Shown here: piece by piece, positions 7,043 to 11,335 of the stretch
Layout of the letters: each line of letters starts with the position of its first letter
How positions within the stretch are numbered: position 1 is the stretch's first letter
Assembly: GCA_001778355.1 (NCBI GenBank)
Contig: MFGS01000010.1
Location: forward strand, 14,369 to 25,703
Length of the DNA: 11,335 nucleotides
Origin: Candidatus Firestonebacteria bacterium RIFOXYA2_FULL_40_8
GTDB lineage: Bacteria > Oederibacteriota > D2-FULL-39-29
Direction: 5' to 3'
Program-made: the position numbers and the translations under genes
The notes under the pieces: model-generated
What the model saw: only the letters and a program-made list of their open reading frames with translations
What the model was told of the DNA's origin: nothing
Databases searched by the model: none

Positions 7043-8838
7043 TTTTTCTTCACCAGTAATTTACCCTTGGCAGATTTTGTTCCTGAAGTAGCAACAACAA
7101 AATACATACCGGTGGCCACTTCTTCCCCTGCAGTATTTTTCCCGTCCCAGGTAGCAAACCCGGTTTCTGTATCAATTTCCGTCCCGAGTTGAGAAAGCGT
7201 CTTAATTTTTTCACCTGCGGTATTATAAATAGCTACCGTAAAAGACTGATTCACTGCCCCTGTGGCAATTTTCAACCTAGAACCAGGGTCTCTCGGATTA
7301 AACGGGGTAGGGTAACATACGGCAGAATTAACCGAAGTTAACAGATCAAGAGTCCCAACAGTAGTAGATATTGTAGTACTAAGCCCCATTGATTCCATGA
7401 ACCTGATATCAAGAGTATGCGTAGAAGCTTCGTGTTCCGCAGTCGGGTAGAAAGAATAAGGCTCATAAGCGCTGTTAAATACACCGTCTTTTGCAGTAGC
7501 CGGTACCCAATCTCCCCCGTCTACACTGTACGCAACGGAGGAAATATCTTTTATGGTAAAGGTCATATTTGGTCCTCTGGTAGAAGATGCACAAACAGGT
7601 GTTCCCGCCATTGCTACTCCTGTTAATATTTTGCTCCCTAAAGTTACACTTCCCGAAGGTTTTACTTCAAGCAAATCCATAATACCATTTGCATTTGCAT
7701 CAACCCAACCCAATTGCTGTCTTGTATAAGTACAAAAAGTTGTCCCGCTTCCAGTAATCATTATACAGTTTGGCTCACCACCTGCGCCTAAATAATTAGT
7801 ATTTGGTGTTGCATAGTAGCCGCTGGTATAAAGAGCACTATTAGTTCCTGTATTGTACTCATCCTGTCCGTAATATATATGAACAGCCTCATGGGCACCT
7901 GCCATATGATTATAGTTAAACGTAAAACGCCCAAAATAAGCAAAAGACCTTCCACCCCCCGAAGAACTTCCCGCAGTACTTATCTCAATGTCCATATATG
8001 CCCAATCTGTCTTATAACTAGCCCTCAAAATATTACTATATTCATTTGGTCCCCCGAAATAATCTGTCGAAACCCCTAGCGATGTCAATACTTGGGGAAA
8101 CCATTTGTTAATTCCTGCAATTTCGATATCTATATCATTACTCCCATAATTTGCCGGCTCCCAATCAACAGAGATTGTTTTAATTTCATAGATAAAAGAA
8201 ATATGAGCATTGGGTTCCGCAGTAGCAAATTTATTCATCTCGTTTTTATAGGTATTTGTATATGTAGTTATTTCACTCTCCGTCCAGGTATGAACCGTAG
8301 CCTCCTTGGAGCCGTTGCATTGCGGAAAGACAAGACATATTGCAGTACTCCCGATAAGATAACCGGTAGTCAAAGAAGTTGGAGGCTCAGGAAGAACCTT
8401 GCCAAGAAAGGCCGGGCTTCTATAATTCTGAAGTGTATCGCCCGGCGCAAAAAGACAATCGCTCCCGTCAAAATAATAGGAAGGAAGAGGTACCGGTGCT
8501 ACTGGAGCCTTTCTTGAAATTTCCAGACCTTCATTCCAGGCCAAAACGCCGTATTTTGCGGAACCGGTAAGTGAGCTGATCACTGAGCTTTCGACTTTAC
8601 CGGTATAAATCCCTGTTATTCCTCTTACGGGCTGTATTCCCTCTGTGTTTTTTTCGTCTACTATCATGACTGACGGTGGATAGATATGTTTTACCCAGAT
8701 ACCGTTTGATTCTAAGTATTTTTTTGTATAGGTAAGACCTTCGTAAGTTGTTGAATTAACCAAAATGAGTTTTTCCGAAGCAAAAAGGCAGGCCGTCATA
8801 AAAAAAACCGCCGAAATAAGTACCAATTTTTTAAACAT
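7039..8838 (-). CDS. Secreted metzincin-like zinc metallopeptidase with FlgD-like C-terminal domain
   Basis: A 599-residue exported protein. Residues 1-20 are a signal peptide (cleavage likely after LFA). Residues about 22-105 resemble an inhibitor/propeptide-like fold (weak inference), followed by a Pro-rich linker (111-119). The catalytic region has HEAVHIYYGQDEY (316-328): H316, E317 and H320 fit HExxH, and D326 stands where metzincins place the third zinc ligand. The downstream NCIM (357-360) resembles a Met-turn, followed by FCTYTRQQLGW and a calcium-loop-like DANANGIMD (380-388). Residues about 435-485 look like an Ig-like module (YSVDGGDW...). Residues 508-599 are a FlgD-like/type IX-style domain: YPTPFNP, VAIYNTAGE, WDGKNTAGEEVATGMY and a basic KKK end. 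GGAGG lies seven bases before the ATG. It heads a two-gene operon with the PorV-like barrel. Peptidase activity and substrate are inferred; exact family is uncertain. Confidence 0.75.
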   Translation of the reverse strand: MFKKLVLISAVFFMTACLFASEKLILVNSTTYEGLTYTKKYLESNGIWVKHIYPPSVMIVDEKNTEGIQPVRGITGIYTGKVESSVISSLTGSAKYGVLAWNEGLEISRKAPVAPVPLPSYYFDGSDCLFAPGDTLQNYRSPAFLGKVLPEPPTSLTTGYLIGSTAICLVFPQCNGSKEATVHTWTESEITTYTNTYKNEMNKFATAEPNAHISFIYEIKTISVDWEPANYGSNDIDIEIAGINKWFPQVLTSLGVSTDYFGGPNEYSNILRASYKTDWAYMDIEISTAGSSSGGGRSFAYFGRFTFNYNHMAGAHEAVHIYYGQDEYNTGTNSALYTSGYYATPNTNYLGAGGEPNCIMITGSGTTFCTYTRQQLGWVDANANGIMDLLEVKPSGSVTLGSKILTGVAMAGTPVCASSTRGPNMTFTIKDISSVAYSVDGGDWVPATAKDGVFNSAYEPYSFYPTAEHEASTHTLDIRFMESMGLSTTISTTVGTLDLLTSVNSAVCYPTPFNPRDPGSRLKIATGAVNQSFTVAIYNTAGEKIKTLSQLGTEIDTETGFATWDGKNTAGEEVATGMYFVVATSGTKSAKGKLLVKKK

Positions 8839-8856
8839 TTTCCAGCCTCCATATCA

Positions 8857-8874
8857 TATACTTATTTAAGTATA
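8857..8874. promoter_or_regulatory. Perfect dyad overlapping the peptidase promoter (candidate operator)
   Basis: TATACTTA and TAAGTATA form a perfect 8-bp inverted repeat around two T residues. The right arm contains the predicted -10 hexamer of the peptidase-operon promoter and the left arm reaches the expected transcription start. A site here is well placed for a dimeric repressor to block RNA polymerase. The AT-only character (apart from one C/G per arm) makes chance occurrence possible. Confidence 0.4.
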
Positions 8875-8897
8875 ACAAAAATATGTAAATATATCAC
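8869..8897 (-). promoter_or_regulatory. Predicted promoter for the peptidase-PorV operon
   Basis: Minus strand: GTGATA (8897-8892, four of six matches to TTGACA), a 17-base spacer and TATACT (8874-8869, five of six matches to TATAAT), with TG one base before the -10 (extended -10, TGTTATACT). Transcription would start near 8862, leaving a leader of about 24 nt that carries the GGAGG of the peptidase gene. A second TATAAT at 8920-8915 lacks a well-placed -35. Confidence 0.6.
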
Positions 8898-8940
8898 TGA
8901 GATTTTCCTTACATATTATAATAGCCGGATATTCAAGGCT

Positions 8941-10062
8941 TTAGGGCTTAGAAATCATGCTTTCAGCAAGAGCTTTTATTCTTCCATAAGCGTATTTATA
9001 TAACAGTTTGTAAGCTTCACAGAAATAATCTGGCGTTGAGTAAGGTGACTGTCCTGCTTTTCCTGGGAGTGTCACACTGTAGACTTCACGGTATTTCGGA
9101 CACCCGCCTTTGCATATGAACTTCCACTCGCAGACAAGGCATTTTTCGGAAAGTGTGTTCTTGAGGAGAGAAAATTCCATACCTGCCTTTTCAAAAAGCT
9201 CTTCAAAACCGCAGTCTTTGACATTTCCGAGTAACCACTTTTTTTGTACGAAAAAATCACAGGGATAAACATCCCCATTCGCTTCCACAACCAGATAATG
9301 ATTGCATTTATCCTTAAAACCGCAATAACCCGGAGAAAGCCCCGCTGCAAGTTCCAGAAGATTATCAAAAATACGGACTGAAATTTCCGGTTCACCGTTT
9401 TTATACCAGAGATCGAAGAACTCACACAAGAATTTGCCGTATTCTTCCGGTGTTACAGAAGGAGTGCTGAGTTGCCCTCCCGGTTCTACTTCTGCGCAGG
9501 GAATAAGCTGTACATACCTCAGATCATTTCCTATATAAAAATCATACAACTCCTGCGGTTTTTTAACATTATTTGAGTTTATAACAGTCAGAATATTAAA
9601 TTCGACCCCGCTTTCTTTAAGCATTTTTACCGCCCGCATGGCGCCGTTAAAACTTCCTTTCCTGAAACACTCCTGCATCTCCCGGTCCCCGTCTATGCTT
9701 ACTCCCAAAAAATTTTTATACTCCTTGAAAAGTTGAAGCCATTTTTCATCCAGAAGCAACCCGTTAGTCTGGACACTGTTCCCTACCTTTTGTCCCGCTC
9801 TCCCGTATTTTTTTTGCAATTCAATTATTTTTTTAAAAAACTCCAACCCCGAAAGCAAAGGTTCTCCCCCCTGCCACGAAAAAACCGCCGAACCGCCTGA
9901 GGAATATTTAAGTGCCTTAGAAATGAGGATCTCCAGAGTAAGAAGGTCCATTCTTGGTTTTTCTTTCGGGTAAAGTTCCTTGACCGGCTTATAAAAGCAG
10001 TAACTGCAATTTAAATTACAGTCATAAGAGGTCGGCTTTATTAAAAGTTCAATGTTTTTCAC
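8941..10062 (-). CDS. Anaerobic sulfatase-maturating enzyme (radical SAM/SPASM)
   Basis: Radical S-adenosylmethionine enzyme that oxidises the active-site Cys (or Ser) of sulfatases to formylglycine in the cytoplasm, without oxygen. The 373 residues match the family length. The SAM cluster motif is CNLNCSYC (C15, C19, C22). FSWQGGEPLLSG (61-72), NSVQTNG (95-101) and LGVSIDG (119-125) follow the radical-SAM core pattern. The SPASM part has eight Cys for two auxiliary 4Fe-4S clusters (C247, C253, C268, C308, C311, C317, C321, C348). YPCDFFV holds D269, aligning with the catalytic Asp (D277) of the Clostridium perfringens enzyme. The start is GTG at 10062, overlapping the sulfatase by 14 nt. This start fits the family's usual N-terminus (short lead, then LLIKP). 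The neighbouring sulfatase is its likely substrate. Confidence 0.93.
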   Translation of the reverse strand: MKNIELLIKPTSYDCNLNCSYCFYKPVKELYPKEKPRMDLLTLEILISKALKYSSGGSAVFSWQGGEPLLSGLEFFKKIIELQKKYGRAGQKVGNSVQTNGLLLDEKWLQLFKEYKNFLGVSIDGDREMQECFRKGSFNGAMRAVKMLKESGVEFNILTVINSNNVKKPQELYDFYIGNDLRYVQLIPCAEVEPGGQLSTPSVTPEEYGKFLCEFFDLWYKNGEPEISVRIFDNLLELAAGLSPGYCGFKDKCNHYLVVEANGDVYPCDFFVQKKWLLGNVKDCGFEELFEKAGMEFSLLKNTLSEKCLVCEWKFICKGGCPKYREVYSVTLPGKAGQSPYSTPDYFCEAYKLLYKYAYGRIKALAESMISKP

Positions 10063-11335
10063 AATCCTGCCATTTAATATTCAAATAATCCTGAGCCGGG
10101 AGGATTTCAGGTACACTTTCTCCCGCTTCACTCATTCGTTTTTTCAAAATACCTGAAAGAGTTTGCCGAACATCAATATAGGCGGGATCCTTCGTCAGGT
10201 TTTTCTTTTCGAAAGGATCTTTCTCCAGATCATACAAATACTGTTCTACATAAACATCACTATTGCTGTCTAAATATCCGTTTTTATGAGGAGCATAGAC
10301 AGAATATTTCCACTTTTTCGTCCGTATAGCCCTTCCCACCTGGCTTTCACTTATCTGAATAAAAACTTCTTCCGGCCAATCTTTTGAAACACCATTTACA
10401 ATCTCCTGTACTGCGTGTCCTCTCATTCCTTCCGGTTTTTCAACACCGGCAACGGCAAGTATTGAAGGAGGTATATCAATCAAGCTTACCAGCTCTTTTA
10501 CTGTTTTTCCGCCTTTGAAACCCGGACCGTGAATTACCAGCGGAATTCTGATAGCACCTTCATGGCACGTCCTTTTGTACTCGCTGTTTCTTGTCCTGAA
10601 ATGCGAGCCGTGATCGGTTGAAAATATTATCACCGTATTATCATATATGCCCTGTCTTTTCAACTCTTCTATTATCCTGCCCAGGTTTTTATCCAAACTC
10701 GCGCAGCACCCTAAATAATCAGGATAATTTTCACGCCAATCTCCCTCGGTTCCCGCGAGATCCCCCGGCACTTCAAAATTCTTAAATCTTTCTTTTGAAC
10801 CTTCCGGTCCTTCATAACGCTTGCGGTCATTTTGATGATGCGGCTCCAGGTAGGAGATCATAAAGAAAAACGGTTTATCTGTCTTTCTGTTCTTGAGATA
10901 ATCCAGGGCAAAATCCGTTTCAGAGTCAACACGGTATCCTTTAAATTCTATTTTATTCATACCAGCATCGAACATGTATCCGCCTTCACTATGCGAAGTA
11001 TGCTCCAAAGCATCCGCGGCCAGCCAGAAATCCTTATAACCGCCGCGTTTTGCGGGAGGGACAGGTTTTATTTCCAGATCATTTTTTCCGTTTGAGGCGA
11101 GATGCCACTTCCCCAGATACCCGACCTCATATCCTTTTTCAGAAAGGCATTTGGCAATTGTTCTTTCATTTTCAGGCAGAGCTTTCGCGTTTACAAAACA
11201 ACCTGTCTCGGTTGCATACTGGCCTGACTGGATACACGCGCGCGCAGGTCCGCATACGGGCTGGCAGGTAAAAGTATACTCAAATTTAACGCCGTCTTCA
11301 GCCAATTTATCAAGATTAGGAGTAACGGCGTCCTT
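10049..11335 (-). CDS. Sulfatase, Cys-type (N-terminus beyond window)
   Basis: Hydrolyses sulfate esters; 428 residues are visible. The frame is open to the window edge and its first residues, KDAVTPNLDKLAEDGVKF, are the conserved stretch found some 30-50 residues into sulfatases, so the TTG at 11305 is not a real start and the true start lies outside, with the N-terminal metal-binding Asp pair and any signal peptide. The catalytic motif CGPAR (C28-R32 of the visible part, 11254-11240) fits C-x-P-x-R; C28 would become formylglycine. Other active-site features are GKWHL (K76, H78), EPHHQ (H166/H167), STDHG (D241, H242, metal ligands) and KRTCHEG (K254). YDLEKDPFE (368-376) is the usual C-terminal block. 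It overlaps the maturase gene by 14 nt. Substrate unknown; sulfated polysaccharide is a plausible guess. Confidence 0.94.
   Translation of the reverse strand, partial: KDAVTPNLDKLAEDGVKFEYTFTCQPVCGPARACIQSGQYATETGCFVNAKALPENERTIAKCLSEKGYEVGYLGKWHLASNGKNDLEIKPVPPAKRGGYKDFWLAADALEHTSHSEGGYMFDAGMNKIEFKGYRVDSETDFALDYLKNRKTDKPFFFMISYLEPHHQNDRKRYEGPEGSKERFKNFEVPGDLAGTEGDWRENYPDYLGCCASLDKNLGRIIEELKRQGIYDNTVIIFSTDHGSHFRTRNSEYKRTCHEGAIRIPLVIHGPGFKGGKTVKELVSLIDIPPSILAVAGVEKPEGMRGHAVQEIVNGVSKDWPEEVFIQISESQVGRAIRTKKWKYSVYAPHKNGYLDSNSDVYVEQYLYDLEKDPFEKKNLTKDPAYIDVRQTLSGILKKRMSEAGESVPEILPAQDYLNIKWQDCEKH
10065..10068 (-). promoter_or_regulatory. Closely spaced ribosome binding site of the sulfatase-maturase gene
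   Basis: AGGA (10068-10065) precedes the GTG start at 10062 by only two bases, shorter than the usual five to nine. With a GTG start inside the end of the sulfatase gene, this suggests weak direct initiation and dependence on ribosomes finishing the sulfatase. No other in-frame start lies close upstream. Confidence 0.5.

Noticed and set aside
8092..8517. 141-codon open frame on the plus strand
   Set aside because: It is antisense to the peptidase gene, shows no recognisable motif or ribosome binding site, and is explained as a shadow of that gene.
8779..8838. Lipoprotein signal (MTAC at residues 14-17) in the peptidase
   Set aside because: The -3 residue is Met rather than Leu/Val/Ile, and a normal signal peptidase I site (LFA before SEK) follows directly.
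8915..8940. Possible terminator after the sulfatase-maturase gene (AGCC...GGCT) and a second TATAAT
   Set aside because: The stem is only 4 bp with no T-run after it, and the TATAAT has no -35 at a suitable distance, so neither was called.
1..11335. CRISPR array, tRNA, rRNA, transposase or phage genes
   Set aside because: No spaced direct repeats, cloverleaf-like stretches, ribosomal sequence or mobile-element proteins were seen on either strand.

Overview
The window comes from a Gram-negative, probably anaerobic bacterium, most likely an uncultured or candidate-phylum lineage (the Elusimicrobia/Firestonebacteria/FCB-like type of genome is my guess, not shown). Three things point there: a PorV/UPF0164-type outer-membrane barrel, a secreted protein with a FlgD-like/type IX-style C-terminal domain, and an oxygen-sensitive radical-SAM sulfatase-maturing enzyme. 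All genes lie on the minus strand, so the biological reading direction is from high to low coordinates. There is no gene-free stretch longer than about 160 bases.

Region 1 (11335 down to 8941): a sulfatase, cut at its N-terminus by the window edge, overlaps the gene for its likely activating enzyme (anaerobic sulfatase-maturating enzyme, anSME) by 14 nt. The sulfatase has the Cys-type C-x-P-x-R formylglycine motif, and the anSME has the three cluster-binding sites of its family, so this is an enzyme plus its activator.

Region 2 (8940 to 6050): a promoter with a perfect dyad over its -10 box precedes a two-gene operon joined by an ATGA overlap. The first gene encodes a 599-residue secreted metzincin-like metallopeptidase with a FlgD-like C-terminal sorting/anchor domain. 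The second encodes a PorV/PorQ-family outer-membrane barrel with an unusual lysine-rich insert. The pair looks like an export or surface-anchoring cargo next to a candidate carrier, and is the most interesting part of the window.

Region 3 (about 5981 to 61): a near-consensus promoter and a leader with a terminator-like hairpin precede nuoJ, nuoK, nuoL, nuoM and nuoN, the antiporter-like proton-pumping half of the complex I membrane arm. nuoA-I are not upstream; unrelated genes are. The junctions overlap by 8, 7 and 4 nt except nuoL-nuoM, where a 64-nt AT-rich spacer holds four tandem heptamers. The stop of nuoN is overlapped by the start of one more gene, of which only a signal peptide is visible before the window ends.

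All calls are from reading the sequence and recalled family motifs; no database search was run.
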